From Reichenbachiella agarivorans (GTDB lineage Bacteria; Bacteroidota; Bacteroidia; Cytophagales; Cyclobacteriaceae), in contig NZ_CP106679.1 in assembly GCF_025502585.1 (NCBI RefSeq), forward strand, positions 3,503,501 to 3,567,500: a stretch of DNA of 64,000 nucleotides, written 5' to 3'. The notes below the pieces were generated by a model. The model ran no database searches. It was given only the letters and a program-made list of their open reading frames with translations, and was not told the origin of the DNA. The stretch's first letter is position 1; each line of letters begins with the position of its first letter. Below, in pieces: positions 17,986-27,209 of this stretch. The translations under genes and the position numbers were made by a program.

Positions 17986-18177
17986 TTAACCGATCACTTT
18001 TACATTTACGGCGTTCATTCCTTTTCTTCCTCTTTCAACGTCAAAATCGACTTTGTCATTTTCTCTTACTTCGTCAACTAGACCTGATGTGTGAACAAAA
18101 ATATCTTCACTTCCATCTTCTGGTTTAATGAATCCAAATCCTTTGGAATCATTGAAAAACTTAATTACTCCTTGCAT
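17986..18177 (-). CDS. Cold-shock domain protein
   Basis: A 63-residue single cold-shock domain. It carries the RNP1 motif KGFGFIKP and RNP2-like DIFVHTSGL, as in CspA-type single-stranded nucleic acid chaperones. It is monocistronic with its own terminator. A candidate promoter about 270 bases upstream would give the long untranslated leader typical of cold-shock mRNAs. Confidence 0.93.
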   Translation of the reverse strand: MQGVIKFFNDSKGFGFIKPEDGSEDIFVHTSGLVDEVRENDKVDFDVERGRKGMNAVNVKVIG

Positions 18178-18593
18178 TATTATTATTTATATTATTACAC
18201 TTTCAAAGATGCAGAGTTCAACAAACAAGCCAAATTCTGCATTATACTGCTTCTCTTTTTTTCCTTTCGGAATAGATTCCAAAGCAGCGCTACTCAAAAT
18301 TTTGTAGATGATCTCATCTACATCATTCGTCCATAACATAACCTAGTAAGACTCTTTCCCTTACTTTGAACAAATAAATTCCTCTAAAATTGAATGAAAC
18401 TACTTGGAGAAGTCCATGTATGTAGAAGTGATATTACTAATTCTTGACACAAAGGTACGTTTAATATTGGTAATATCTAGTGTACTAGAAAATATCTATA
18501 AAATCTTCAATAATAAATATCAATATAGTAGTAAAAAAATCCCTGATCTCAAGAAGAAATCAGGGATTCGAAATTTTGTTAAGAGAAATATGA
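18178..18593. other. Non-coding gap between the cold-shock gene and leuB
   Basis: About 415 AT-rich bases. On the minus strand TACCTTTG (18457-18450) matches the TAnnTTTG promoter element and would give the cold-shock gene a leader of roughly 265 bases. CTAGT-GT-ACTAG is a short palindrome at 18477-18488. The leuB terminator occupies the right end. I see no convincing gene; short frames here have no homology features. Confidence 0.45.
18533..18568 (-). terminator. Terminator of the leucine operon
   Basis: AATCCCTGAT (18538-18547) and ATCAGGGATT (18559-18568) form a 10-bp stem, with a U-run on the minus strand from the A-tract at 18533-18539. It lies 26 bases beyond the leuB stop. Confidence 0.88.
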
Positions 18594-19649
18594 TTACAAA
18601 TTCTCAGCCAACCAAGTACCTACTTCTGAGGTCTTGTATGCTTTTGAATCACCTGCTATATCGACAGTCACTACTTCTGCGTCAATCGATCTGTTCACCA
18701 CATCTCTTACAGCCTGTGCCTCTTCTAGCAAGTCAAGTGACTCTAGTAGCATGGCAGCTGAAAGTACAGTTGCCAATGGATTGGCGATGTCCTTACCTGC
18801 AGCTTGTGGGTATGAACCGTGGATCGGCTCAAATACAGAAGTCTCACGCCCTACGGATGCAGAAGGCAACAAGCCCATTGATCCTGTGATCACTGACGCT
18901 TCGTCAGAGAGGATATCTCCAAACATGTTTTCGGTCACCATTACGTCAAACTTTTTTGGCCACTGGATCAATTGCATCGCAGCATTGTCCACCAACATAT
19001 AATCAGTTTCGATGTCTGTGTATTCCTTTTCGATGCGTTGTGCTACTTCTCTCCACAGTCTTGAAGAAGCCAACACGTTGGCTTTGTCTACGACAGTCAC
19101 ACGCTTGTTTCTTTTGCCTGCGTACTCATAAGCCAATCTCAAGATTCTTTCGATTTCTTCCACAGTATAAACACAAGTATCAAAAGCAGAAGTCAAATCT
19201 TCTGATCTACCTCTTGCTCCAAAATAGATACCTCCAGTCAATTCTCTGATCACAACAAGGTCAGCACCCTCAACAATATCCTGTCTCAATGGACTCTTGT
19301 GCAACAATGAAGGGAAAGTCGTCACAGGTCTGATATTGGCATACAATCCCAATTTTTTTCGCATTCCTAGTAATCCTTGCTCAGGTCTTACTTTGGCAGC
19401 AGGGTTGTTGTCGTACTTTGGATCGCCGATAGCTCCAAAAAGCACTGCATCAGAATCCATACATACCTGATGAGTAGCATCTGGATATGGATCACCTGTT
19501 TCATCAATAGCTATTGCACCTACAAGTGCTTTTGTGTAGTTGAAATTATGTCCAAATTTAGCACCAACGGCATCCATTACCTTGATTGCTTGTTCTACTA
19601 TTTCAGGTCCGATACCATCACCGGCCAAGACTCCAATCTTAAAATCCAT
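18594..19649 (-). CDS. leuB: 3-isopropylmalate dehydrogenase
   Basis: A 351-residue NAD-dependent oxidative decarboxylase of leucine synthesis. It starts with [17 protein letters not shown] and carries [17 protein letters not shown] and [15 protein letters not shown] followed by the [10 protein letters not shown] segment that binds Mg-isopropylmalate. It is one base from the leuA-like gene and is the last gene of the operon. Confidence 0.95.
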   Translation of the reverse strand: MDFKIGVLAGDGIGPEIVEQAIKVMDAVGAKFGHNFNYTKALVGAIAIDETGDPYPDATHQVCMDSDAVLFGAIGDPKYDNNPAAKVRPEQGLLGMRKKLGLYANIRPVTTFPSLLHKSPLRQDIVEGADLVVIRELTGGIYFGARGRSEDLTSAFDTCVYTVEEIERILRLAYEYAGKRNKRVTVVDKANVLASSRLWREVAQRIEKEYTDIETDYMLVDNAAMQLIQWPKKFDVMVTENMFGDILSDEASVITGSMGLLPSASVGRETSVFEPIHGSYPQAAGKDIANPLATVLSAAMLLESLDLLEEAQAVRDVVNRSIDAEVVTVDIAGDSKAYKTSEVGTWLAENL

Positions 19650-19650
19650 C

Positions 19651-21171
19651 TTATATATTATTTTCTATGATATTCAACATTTTAATTGTGGCTTTGATAG
19701 CAGCCACAGTCTGATCAGAGTCCAATCCTCTGGTCGTAAATCTCTTTTCTGCTTGCCAAGTGATACTCGTAATCACCAAAGCATCTGTTTCTCCTCCTGG
19801 AGGAATTTGCACTTCGTAATCCACCAACTTTGGCAACTCTTTCCCTAACTCTTTGTAGATCATGTTCAGGGAATTCATGAAGGCATCATACTGACCATCA
19901 CCTGCAGCAGTCTTCTCAAACAGCTCCCCATGTACCTCTATCGACAAGGTAGCCATGGATTTCAATCCTTGAGCTACGGAGAGTGAATAGTTCTTGATAC
20001 GAATAGATGGATCAACAATCTGAGTACCCAATACATCTTTGATGATGAATGGCAGATCTTCTTTGGAGATGGTTTCTTTTTTGTCTCCTAATTCAATGAT
20101 CTTGGCAGTGACTTTTTTGGTTTCTTCTGGACTCAATTGTATGCCGAGTTCATCCAAATTCTTTTTGATACTAGCCTTACCTGACATTTTACCCAAGGCG
20201 TAGGAGTATGTACGTCCGAAACGCTCCGGATTGATACTGTTGTGATACAGATTGTCTTTGTTGTCTCCATCGGCGTGGATACCGCTAGTCTGAGTAAAGA
20301 CAAACTCTCCGATGAGTGGTTTGTTGGCGGGTATTCTAATACCAGAAAATGACTCCACTAGCTTACAGGTCTTGTACAGCTTGGTTTCATCGACTTTCAT
20401 CTGATACCCCAAGTGATCATTCACAATCCCTATCACACTCGACAGAGGCACATTACCAGCTCTCTCTCCGAGTCCATTCAAGGTTGTATGCACTCCTGAA
20501 AAACCACACAAAAGTGCAGAATACACATTGGCAACAGACAAATCGTAATCATTGTGCGCATGAAAATCGAACCTCATCTCTGGAAAATTAGAAGTCATGA
20601 TGCCGCAATATTCAGTCGTCTGAATATGGTTGAGCATCCCCAAAGTATCAGGCAGCATGATCCGATTAATCTTCATGTTTTGCAGGCCTGTGACCATGTC
20701 TATGACGTAATCTTGCGAATCCTTCATGCCGTTGGACCAATCTTCCAAATAGACATTCACCTCGATACCCATTTGCTCTGCAATAGAGACAGTATTGGCG
20801 ATATCAGCTAGATGTTCTTCCAGGGTCTTTTTGAGCTGTTTCTCACAGTGCTTTCTTGATCCCTTACACAGTAGATTGATGACATGTCCGCCAGCATTTT
20901 GAATCCATTTGAGCGAAATATCTCCATCCACAAAACCTAATATCTCAACTGCTTGCCCATATCCATTGGCATTGGCCCAATCCAAAATTAGTTTGGCGGA
21001 TCTAAACTCGCCATCCGATACACGTGCAGATGCCACCTCTATCCTATCCACTTTGAGTTCGGACAAAAGCATCTGAGCCACACGTAACTTTTCGCTCTCG
21101 GTAAACGAAACCCCTGAGGTCTGTTCACCATCTCGCAAGGTAGTATCAAGAATTTCTACTTTTCTAGACAT
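19651..21171 (-). CDS. 2-isopropylmalate synthase-like enzyme (LeuA/CimA family)
   Basis: A 506-residue HMGL-like TIM-barrel enzyme. It has [35 protein letters not shown] and [14 protein letters not shown], the metal and acyl-CoA site motifs of the family. The C-terminal 120 residues form a LeuA regulatory dimer domain ([20 protein letters not shown], then [14 protein letters not shown]). It condenses acetyl-CoA with a 2-oxoacid. Whether that acid is 2-oxoisovalerate (leucine) or pyruvate (citramalate route to isoleucine) cannot be decided here. Operon position favours leucine; the divergence from typical LeuA leaves citramalate synthase open. Confidence 0.85.
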   Translation of the reverse strand: MSRKVEILDTTLRDGEQTSGVSFTESEKLRVAQMLLSELKVDRIEVASARVSDGEFRSAKLILDWANANGYGQAVEILGFVDGDISLKWIQNAGGHVINLLCKGSRKHCEKQLKKTLEEHLADIANTVSIAEQMGIEVNVYLEDWSNGMKDSQDYVIDMVTGLQNMKINRIMLPDTLGMLNHIQTTEYCGIMTSNFPEMRFDFHAHNDYDLSVANVYSALLCGFSGVHTTLNGLGERAGNVPLSSVIGIVNDHLGYQMKVDETKLYKTCKLVESFSGIRIPANKPLIGEFVFTQTSGIHADGDNKDNLYHNSINPERFGRTYSYALGKMSGKASIKKNLDELGIQLSPEETKKVTAKIIELGDKKETISKEDLPFIIKDVLGTQIVDPSIRIKNYSLSVAQGLKSMATLSIEVHGELFEKTAAGDGQYDAFMNSLNMIYKELGKELPKLVDYEVQIPPGGETDALVITSITWQAEKRFTTRGLDSDQTVAAIKATIKMLNIIENNI

Positions 21172-21282
21172 GGATTTGAATTAATTACGCTTTATTCAAG
21201 CAGCAAAGTCCATTTAGGACAGTGTGTTAGAACCTAAGTCCTATTGTAAATATCGAAATACTTTCATTGAAAGTATTTTTTA

Positions 21283-21345
21283 TCATTTCAATGCTAGGAG
21301 AAATCTAAACGATTATGCCTTAGATTTCTCCTAGTGTCGAAATGA
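21283..21345. repeat. Palindromic intergenic repeat in the leuD-leuA gap
   Basis: A 15-bp perfect inverted repeat (CTAGGAGAAATCTAA 21294-21308; its complement 21320-21334) is enclosed by outer arms TCATTTC (21283-21289) and GAAATGA (21339-21345). The wording TCATTTC...GGAGAAATCT...GAAATGA is that of palindromic repeats scattered between genes in Bacteroidota genomes. It divides the operon between leuD and the leuA-like gene, in a 256-base gap with no other gene. Confidence 0.7.
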
Positions 21346-21427
21346 CAGCTTTGTATATCAAAACCACCTTCAAATCACCCCAAAACACACAGAGTGTTAC
21401 TTTGATGATCTCTAACTCAGGTTTAGA

Positions 21428-22024
21428 TTATAAAGGCAATTCTTTGGCGAACTCTACGATCTCACCTTTGATGTTTTGTAGGTAATCAATATCATCAAAA
21501 CCATTGAGCATGTTACCCTTTTTGTAACTATTGATTTCAAAGCTCTCAGACTCACCAGTAGCCAACAAAGTCACCGTCTGAGCAGGAAGATCCACTTTGA
21601 TCTCCGTCTTTGGATCTGCTTCGATAGCTTTGAATATTTTGTCCAAAAAGGCAGCACTTACTTGTACTGGCAACACGCCGATATTCAAACAGTTGCCTTT
21701 GAAAATATCAGCAAAAAAGCTTGAAATCACACATCTGAAGCCATAATCATACACAGACCATGCTGCATGCTCTCTTGAAGAACCAGAACCGAAGTTCTTG
21801 CCTCCTACTAGGATTTTGCCAGAGTAGGTTGGGTTGTTCAGTACGAAATCCTGTTTTGGACTTCCGTCAGTATTGTATCTCCAGTCTCTGAAAAGATTAT
21901 CTCCAAAACCTACACGCTCGGTAGCTTTGAGGAATCTCGCTGGTATAATCTGGTCAGTATCCACATTTTCGATTGGCAATGGAACTGCAGTACTTGTCAA
22001 TATTTCGAATTTATCGTAGGCCAT
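21428..22024 (-). CDS. leuD: 3-isopropylmalate dehydratase small subunit
   Basis: A 198-residue swivelling subunit that pairs with LeuC to isomerise isopropylmalate. Conserved parts are VDTDQIIPARFLK and GGKNFGSGSSREHAAWSVYDYG. It is separated from leuC by an inserted small gene and from the leuA-like gene by a palindromic repeat, although all lie in one direction. Confidence 0.95.
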   Translation of the reverse strand: MAYDKFEILTSTAVPLPIENVDTDQIIPARFLKATERVGFGDNLFRDWRYNTDGSPKQDFVLNNPTYSGKILVGGKNFGSGSSREHAAWSVYDYGFRCVISSFFADIFKGNCLNIGVLPVQVSAAFLDKIFKAIEADPKTEIKVDLPAQTVTLLATGESESFEINSYKKGNMLNGFDDIDYLQNIKGEIVEFAKELPL

Positions 22025-22042
22025 GTTTTCGCTATACGTTTT

Positions 22043-22063
22043 ACGCTAAACGCTAAACGCTAA
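22043..22063. repeat. Left inverted repeat of the inserted four-helix-bundle gene
   Basis: ACGCTAAA followed by CGCTAAACGCTAA (22051-22063), a run of about three 7-base words. It is the inverse of TTAGCGTTCAGCG at 22472-22484 with one mismatch. The two copies flank the inserted gene. Confidence 0.5.
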
Positions 22064-22119
22064 CTGCTTTTCGTTTTAAAAATTACAACGATCTGTTAGC
22101 GATATGCGGCAAGCTATAT

Positions 22120-22467
22120 TTATAATTTCTTAATCAAATTTGTTATACTCCTATTTACTTTGTTTACTTGATCAAAAAGAACATCAAACTCTGTTTGATC
22201 TATAAAACTTAAATCTCTTGACAAAATCAAGAAGTATTCTAATTCATTCGCAGAACCTCTGGAAACGACCAAATACCTTTTAAACTCAACATCAGATTCT
22301 CTGCCACATCCTTCCACAATATTAGAAGGAATAGAATATGCCGCTCTTCTTATTTGATCAACTATTCTGAACTTTTCACTCTCTGGAAACTTGTCGGTTA
22401 TTTTATAAATAGCCAAAGTTAATTCATGACCCAATTTCCAAACATCGTATTTCTTATAATCTCTCAA
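22120..22467 (-). CDS. Four-helix-bundle protein (23S rRNA IVP / S23 family)
   Basis: A 115-residue protein with the family signature: MRDYKKYDVWKLGHELTLAI, KFPESEKFRIVDQIRRAAYSIPSNIVEG, and SANELEYFL. Relatives are found inside 23S rRNA intervening sequences and scattered between genes; Avd of diversity-generating retroelements is a distant member. No catalytic residues are known. Here it sits inside the leuC-leuD junction, flanked by an imperfect inverted repeat, so it appears to have been inserted. It should not affect leucine synthesis directly. Confidence 0.92.
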   Translation of the reverse strand: MRDYKKYDVWKLGHELTLAIYKITDKFPESEKFRIVDQIRRAAYSIPSNIVEGCGRESDVEFKRYLVVSRGSANELEYFLILSRDLSFIDQTEFDVLFDQVNKVNRSITNLIKKL

Positions 22468-22471
22468 GTTT

Positions 22472-22484
22472 TTAGCGTTCAGCG
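22472..22484. repeat. Right inverted repeat of the inserted four-helix-bundle gene
   Basis: TTAGCGTTCAGCG, the inverted counterpart of 22051-22063. More related words (GCGACTAGCGACTAAGCG) fill the rest of the gap up to the leuC stop at 22507. Confidence 0.5.
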
Positions 22485-22506
22485 GATTGCGGTAAGCGAC
22501 TAGCGA

Positions 22507-23907
22507 CTAAGCGGTCATCAACTCCCTTGGATCACTCACCACGCCATTTACTGCTGATGCTGCTGCTACGAGCGGACTAGCCAAAAGCGTCCTTGAACCT
22601 GGACCTTGTCTTCCTTCAAAGTTTCTGTTGGACGTACTGACTGCCAATTTACCCGCTGGCACTTTGTCATCATTCATCGCCAAGCATGCAGAACAACCTG
22701 GCTCTCTCAATTCAAATCCAGACTCAGTCAAAATATCCAAGATACCTTCTTCTTTGATAGCAGCTTCTACCTGGTGTGATCCAGGAACCAACCATGCTGT
22801 CACGTGATCTGCTTTTTTTCTACCTTTGACGATAGAGGCAAATGCTCTAAAGTCTTCTATTCTACCGTTGGTGCAGCTTCCCAAGAATACATAATCAATT
22901 TTCTTTCCGATCATTGAATCTCCCTGATTGAAGTTCATATATCCTAAAGATTTTTCATACGTGGCTACACCACCATCCAAATCTTCAGCCTTAGGAATAT
23001 GCTTGCTGATACCCATTCCCATACCTGGATTGGTACCATACGTGATCATTGGCTCAATGTCTGCAGCATCATAAGTGTACTCTAGATCAAACTTCGCATC
23101 AGCATCAGTTTTCAAAGTACTCCAATATGCCATAGCCTTGTCCCAAGCTGCTCCAGATGGCGTAAACTCTCTGCCTTTCACATATTCGAAAGTAGTCTCA
23201 TCAGGAGCGATCATCCCTCCTCTTGCACCCATTTCGATACTGAGGTTACAAACAGTCATACGACCCTCCATAGTCATGTTTTCAAACACATCACCTGCAT
23301 ACTCTACAAAGTAGCCTGTCGCACCCGAAGTAGTCAATTTGGAGATAATATAAAGAGCCACGTCTTTTGGAGACACCCCTTTTTGCAAGGCTCCATTGAC
23401 ATTGATTCTCATTTTCTTAGGCTTTGGCTGCATGATGCACTGAGAAGAGAGTACCATCTCAACCTCAGAAGTACCAATGCCGAACGCAATCGCTCCGAAC
23501 GCACCGTGAGTAGATGTGTGTGAATCACCACATACTATAGTCGCTCCTGGCTGAGTGATACCATACTCTGGACCTACTACGTGCACAATACCATTTTTGG
23601 CATGACCTAATCCCCAATGTGAGATACCATGAGCTTTGGCATTTTCTTCCAACGCTTTCAATTGGCTGGCAGATAAAGGATCCTCTACTGGTAAATGTTG
23701 GTTGATCGTTGGTGTGTTGTGATCTGCTGTCGCAAATGTCTTCTCAGGGTGCAGTACCTTCAACCCTCTCGTCTTCAATCCCAAAAAAGCAACGGGACTT
23801 GTCACCTCATGAACCATGTGTCTATCAATAAACACAACATCTGGCCCACCTTCTATTTTCTTAACCACGTGTGCATCCCACACTTTGTCAAACAACGTAT
23901 TGCCCAT
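22507..23907 (-). CDS. leuC: 3-isopropylmalate dehydratase large subunit
   Basis: A 466-residue aconitase-family Fe-S protein. It has [20 protein letters not shown] and GTSEVEMVL, and the cluster cysteines in [12 protein letters not shown] and [11 protein letters not shown]. With LeuD it isomerises 2- to 3-isopropylmalate. It is the first gene of the leucine operon. No leader peptide or attenuator is seen upstream; CAAAGCTA at 23982-23989 reads TAGCTTTG on the minus strand and is a possible -7 element. Confidence 0.96.
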   Translation of the reverse strand: MGNTLFDKVWDAHVVKKIEGGPDVVFIDRHMVHEVTSPVAFLGLKTRGLKVLHPEKTFATADHNTPTINQHLPVEDPLSASQLKALEENAKAHGISHWGLGHAKNGIVHVVGPEYGITQPGATIVCGDSHTSTHGAFGAIAFGIGTSEVEMVLSSQCIMQPKPKKMRINVNGALQKGVSPKDVALYIISKLTTSGATGYFVEYAGDVFENMTMEGRMTVCNLSIEMGARGGMIAPDETTFEYVKGREFTPSGAAWDKAMAYWSTLKTDADAKFDLEYTYDAADIEPMITYGTNPGMGMGISKHIPKAEDLDGGVATYEKSLGYMNFNQGDSMIGKKIDYVFLGSCTNGRIEDFRAFASIVKGRKKADHVTAWLVPGSHQVEAAIKEEGILDILTESGFELREPGCSACLAMNDDKVPAGKLAVSTSNRNFEGRQGPGSRTLLASPLVAAASAVNGVVSDPRELMTA

Positions 23908-24128
23908 AGTTTGTATGTATTCTTATGTTTTAATTCCAGTCTATCAAAGATTGGCATGCAAAAGCAGCCAAAATCGAAGCGCAAAGCTAAGGAATTATCA
24001 ACTATTATGGGAGTTTAGTCCGAATTATGGCGATGATAGAAGTGATAAATGAAATTTTATCAAATTTTACTTTTGAATTTTAACAATTTCAAAATTGAAG
24101 ATTCATGGATTGATACAAAGTTCTGAAT

Positions 24129-24473
24129 TCATCCCAACTCCATCATGAGGACAAAGAGACTATTTTCTAGTCCTAGTACCTCATGTAGCACTTCCACAGG
24201 AATATCCCACTCATCCAATTTACTTAAAATTGTCTCCTCTCCTTTTTGTGAATATTGGATTTGTCCTTCTATAACAATCATTTTGGTGGGCACTTTGGTC
24301 AGATGCTCGGCCAACATTACCCCTTTCTTTAAACCAACACCTACAATTTTGGTTTTGTCTGTTTTGTGCAGCACTTTGACAACTGGCTTGTCCGCTGTTT
24401 GGAGTTCTTGCCAAATACTTTTTGTGATGGATGTTTTCATAGTTGCAGGCTTAGCGTGTTTGTCGTGCTTCAA
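24129..24473 (-). CDS. Small cupin-like protein
   Basis: A 114-residue protein; the more likely start is the internal Met at residue 12 (MKTSITKSIWQELQ). The beta-rich segment KKGVMLAEHLTKVPTKMIVI with the later WDIPVEVLHEVLGLENSLFVL fits a one-domain cupin. Ligand histidines are few (AEHLTK, VLHEV). It overlaps the truncated haemoglobin gene by 23 bases and would be co-transcribed with it, suggesting a shared role in oxygen or nitrogen-oxide response. Confidence 0.75.
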   Translation of the reverse strand: MKHDKHAKPATMKTSITKSIWQELQTADKPVVKVLHKTDKTKIVGVGLKKGVMLAEHLTKVPTKMIVIEGQIQYSQKGEETILSKLDEWDIPVEVLHEVLGLENSLFVLMMELG

Positions 24474-24843
24474 AAAGTCTCATAAAGGTAATATGAGCGA
24501 TATTTCTGGCTCTTTCCTTGGCCAAAGTGGCCTTTTCACCTTCGAAAAGCTCGTCCATGGTCTCGAACCACAACTGCAACCAATTGCCAAAATGCTCTTG
24601 TGAAATAGAATGGTCAAACTGCTCATCGACCTCCAAGTGTGCCTTCATTGGATTGCCTTTGAACTTCTGCACGAAAAATAAATTGGTCTCCCAAAAATCA
24701 GCCAATTTGGACAGGTGCTCTGGCCAATCATTAATCACAGTATTGAAAATTGGTCCCAACATCGCATGTCGACGTACCTTGCCATAAAATGTATTGACTA
24801 GCAGTTCCAAGTCCTCTCTCGATGATATGTCATTCTTGTTCAT
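24451..24843 (-). CDS. Group III truncated haemoglobin
   Basis: A 130-residue haem protein of the group III (P) truncated haemoglobin family. It has the family beginning REDLELLVNTFYGKVRRHAMLGPIF and the WPEHLSKLADFWETNLF helix. The proximal histidine is probably the one in SISQEHFGNWLQLWFETMDELF. Such proteins are linked to low-oxygen or NO metabolism. A perfect ATGAC-TTGT-GTCAT palindrome lies 35 bases upstream. Confidence 0.9.
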   Translation of the reverse strand: MNKNDISSREDLELLVNTFYGKVRRHAMLGPIFNTVINDWPEHLSKLADFWETNLFFVQKFKGNPMKAHLEVDEQFDHSISQEHFGNWLQLWFETMDELFEGEKATLAKERARNIAHITFMRLFEARQTR

Positions 24844-24877
24844 GTTTCGAAATTAAAGCATCCTAACAAGTACAAAC

Positions 24878-24891
24878 ATGACTTGTGTCAT
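24878..24891. promoter_or_regulatory. CRP/FNR-type palindrome before the haemoglobin gene
   Basis: ATGAC-TTGT-GTCAT is a perfect 5-4-5 palindrome of the shape bound by CRP/FNR-family regulators. It ends 35 bases upstream of the haemoglobin ATG and abuts CATGTTTG, a possible -7 element on the minus strand. Confidence 0.5.
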
Positions 24892-24997
24892 ATTTTGAAC
24901 TATGTTTATCACAGAACACCATTAGGACATCATATTATTGTAACCTCATTGCTATCAAACAGTATGAAACATAGAACCTTTTAAAAATTAACAACAA

Positions 24998-25711
24998 ATG
25001 AGATCCATAGAAAACAAAGTAGCCCTCATCACAGGAGGCACCAAAGGCATTGGATACGGTATTGCAGAAGCGATGCTCAAAGACAATATGAAAGTAGCCA
25101 TCACTGGACGTACGCAGGAAGGAATCGATGTAGCGGTAGCTGAGTTGAAAAAATACGGAGAGGTAATGGGGATCGTAGCAGATGTACGCGAAGCTGCCGT
25201 GATGAGGTTAGCCACCACCACAGTCGTCGATAAATGGGGACAACTGGATGTACTGATAGCCAATGCTGGTGTAGGTCACTTTGGCTCTATCACCGAATTG
25301 AGTGACCAGCAATGGCAGGAGACGATCGATATCAACTTGACAGGAGTGTTCAACTCGGTCAGAGCGGCTATTCCTGCGCTCAAGGAAACCAAGGGATATA
25401 TATTTACCATTGCCAGCTTGGCAGGTGCCAATTTCTTTGCAGGTGGATCGGCCTACAATGCCAGCAAGTTTGGACTGGTAGGTTTCACACAAGCGATGAT
25501 GCTGGATCTGAGACATGAAGGTATCAACGTAAGTACCATCATGCCTGGGTCAGTCGCCACCTACTTCAACAACCACATCCCTAATGAGCAAGACGATTGG
25601 AAGATTCAAATCGAAGACCTAGGTCAGTTGGTGGTCGATGTATTGAAACTAGACCCAAGAACTCTACCATCTAAAATCGAGGTGAGACCAAGTCAACCAC
25701 CTAAGAAATAG
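24998..25711 (+). CDS. SDR-family oxidoreductase
   Basis: A 237-residue classical short-chain dehydrogenase. It has the nucleotide motif TGGTKGIGYGIAEA, ANAGVGHFG, the catalytic Ser in IASLAGANFF and the YNASK motif with active-site Tyr and Lys. VAITGRTQEGIDVA suggests an NADP preference because of the Arg after the second strand. The substrate cannot be told. It is transcribed alone, divergently from the haemoglobin gene. Confidence 0.92.
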   Translation: MRSIENKVALITGGTKGIGYGIAEAMLKDNMKVAITGRTQEGIDVAVAELKKYGEVMGIVADVREAAVMRLATTTVVDKWGQLDVLIANAGVGHFGSITELSDQQWQETIDINLTGVFNSVRAAIPALKETKGYIFTIASLAGANFFAGGSAYNASKFGLVGFTQAMMLDLRHEGINVSTIMPGSVATYFNNHIPNEQDDWKIQIEDLGQLVVDVLKLDPRTLPSKIEVRPSQPPKK

Positions 25712-25836
25712 TATTGAGTATTGAGATATTTATGATGTAAAACATACGTTCTATAAAGATTTTGAGGCAGACAAAATGTAGCTTTACATCCCTTAAAGCC
25801 CACAAAGCACTTGTTGGCTATTAAATCCTCGACACC

Positions 25837-26520
25837 ATGAATCCTGAGATCGCAGATAACATACGATATTTTCACCAACTCCTCAAAAATAGCCCTGCAC
25901 AACTCATAGCGGTCAGCAAGACCAAGCCCAATGAAGACCTTCTGGTCGCCTATGAAGCAGGACAAAGAGCCTTTGGTGAAAACAAAGTGCAGGAGCTGGT
26001 GGACAAGTACGAATCGCTACCCAAGGATATTGAGTGGCACATGATCGGCCACCTGCAACGCAACAAGGTGAAATACATCGCGCCCTTCGTGCATTTGATC
26101 CACGGCATAGACAGCGAGAAGCTACTCCGTGAGGTCAACAAGCAAGGAGAGAAAAATGACAGAGTCATCAATTGTCTCCTGCAGGTACACATCGCACAGG
26201 AAGAAAGCAAGTTTGGATTTGACGAAGAGGAAATCAGCGTCATGTTAGATGCGGGTATCCTAGACGAACTACAGCATGTCAAAATCTGCGGACTGATGGG
26301 CATGGCGACAAACACTGAGAGTGAAATGCAAGTGTCCAAGGAATTTGCAGGACTGAAGACCCTACTCGACCAACTCCGACTCCACTACCAACATGACAGA
26401 TTACAACTCGACGAACTCTCCATGGGCATGAGCGGAGACTACTCCCTCGCCCTAGACCATGGCAGCACCATGATCAGAGTCGGCAGCACCATCTTCGGTG
26501 GTAGGAATTATGGGGTGTGA
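25837..26520 (+). CDS. YggS-family PLP homeostasis protein
   Basis: A 227-residue alanine-racemase-fold protein of the YggS/PLPBP family. The PLP lysine lies in LIAVSKTKPNEDLL. Other conserved parts are FGENKVQEL, WHMIGHLQRNKVKYI, SMGMSGDYSLAL and STMIRVGSTIFGGRNYG. It balances free pyridoxal phosphate rather than catalysing a known reaction. The last 72 bases of the gene are duplicated 1.1 kb downstream at 27557-27628. Confidence 0.93.
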   Translation: MNPEIADNIRYFHQLLKNSPAQLIAVSKTKPNEDLLVAYEAGQRAFGENKVQELVDKYESLPKDIEWHMIGHLQRNKVKYIAPFVHLIHGIDSEKLLREVNKQGEKNDRVINCLLQVHIAQEESKFGFDEEEISVMLDAGILDELQHVKICGLMGMATNTESEMQVSKEFAGLKTLLDQLRLHYQHDRLQLDELSMGMSGDYSLALDHGSTMIRVGSTIFGGRNYGV

Positions 26521-26641
26521 GGTGACTCAACCATCTGTTGTGTGATTTCATTGTTAGACAACTCTATGGGATGATCTTGTTGCTGCCAAAACTGAAAGTC
26601 ATTGTTGTTTGATTTTTTCTTCCCCGTCTGCGTACAAATAA

Positions 26642-26676
26642 CAGGGTCTCAGCAAGACACTAAGATCAGTGGGGCA
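26642..26676. repeat. Palindromic repeat, copy 1
   Basis: CAGGGTCTCAGCAAGACACT followed by AAGATCAGTGGGGCA. It resembles copy 3 at 27772-27806 and the inverse of copy 2 at 27655-27685. The core GTCTC-AGC-(G/A)AGAC is a near palindrome. No gene lies around it between yggS and the next minus-strand gene. Confidence 0.6.
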
Positions 26677-26727
26677 AGATAGACCGAGTATTCCCTTCTC
26701 AGATCAAGACAAAACCCAGTCATTTTT

Positions 26728-27114
26728 CTAATTGCTATAAACTGGCAAGTCCAATTCTTTATATGATTTTACTACTTTGGATTCATAAGAAAATGCCTGT
26801 AGTATTAACCTGGCTGCACCTCTAATTACTATATTATCAGAGATTACCATTACTCTTTGTATTTGTGAGGCATGCTTATTCATGCACTTGACCCATCTCT
26901 TTTGGGCATTTAACTCAAAACCAGACATCTCGGTGCAGTCCCATATAAGCGATATCTTGTGGTCAAGATCTCTTTTTTCAAATTCACTCTCCCAAAATAA
27001 GCAAGCTTTTTCACTGGCTTCTTCTGTAAACTTATTTCTAAATTTAAACAACAAACAATTTTCTTCATATTCATGAAAAACCTTTGCTTCCATCTCCTCT
27101 GATTGATATCTCAT
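26728..27114 (-). CDS. Small STAS/SEC14-like protein
   Basis: A 128-residue cytosolic protein of unknown role. The alternation LISLIWDCTEMSGFELNAQ-like (IWDCTEMSGFELNAQKRWVK), HASQIQRVMVISDNIVIRGA and a final short strand fits a STAS/SEC14-like alpha-beta fold, as in SpoIIAA-like proteins. No phosphoserine motif is evident. It sits between two direct repeats of the yggS 3' end, in the disturbed left edge of the island. Assignment is by fold pattern only. Confidence 0.6.
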   Translation of the reverse strand: MRYQSEEMEAKVFHEYEENCLLFKFRNKFTEEASEKACLFWESEFEKRDLDHKISLIWDCTEMSGFELNAQKRWVKCMNKHASQIQRVMVISDNIVIRGAARLILQAFSYESKVVKSYKELDLPVYSN

Positions 27115-27209
27115 TCGTCTCTTAATTATTTAAAGTCTGCAAGGCTACCCATCGTAATGAAAGATAGAAGTAATTCTCGTTGAAATAGCCACTTTTATCG
27201 TCGAATCAA

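Noticed and set aside
23908-24128. Attenuator or leucine leader peptide upstream of leuC
   Set aside because: I looked for a Leu-rich small ORF and terminator on the minus strand and found neither.
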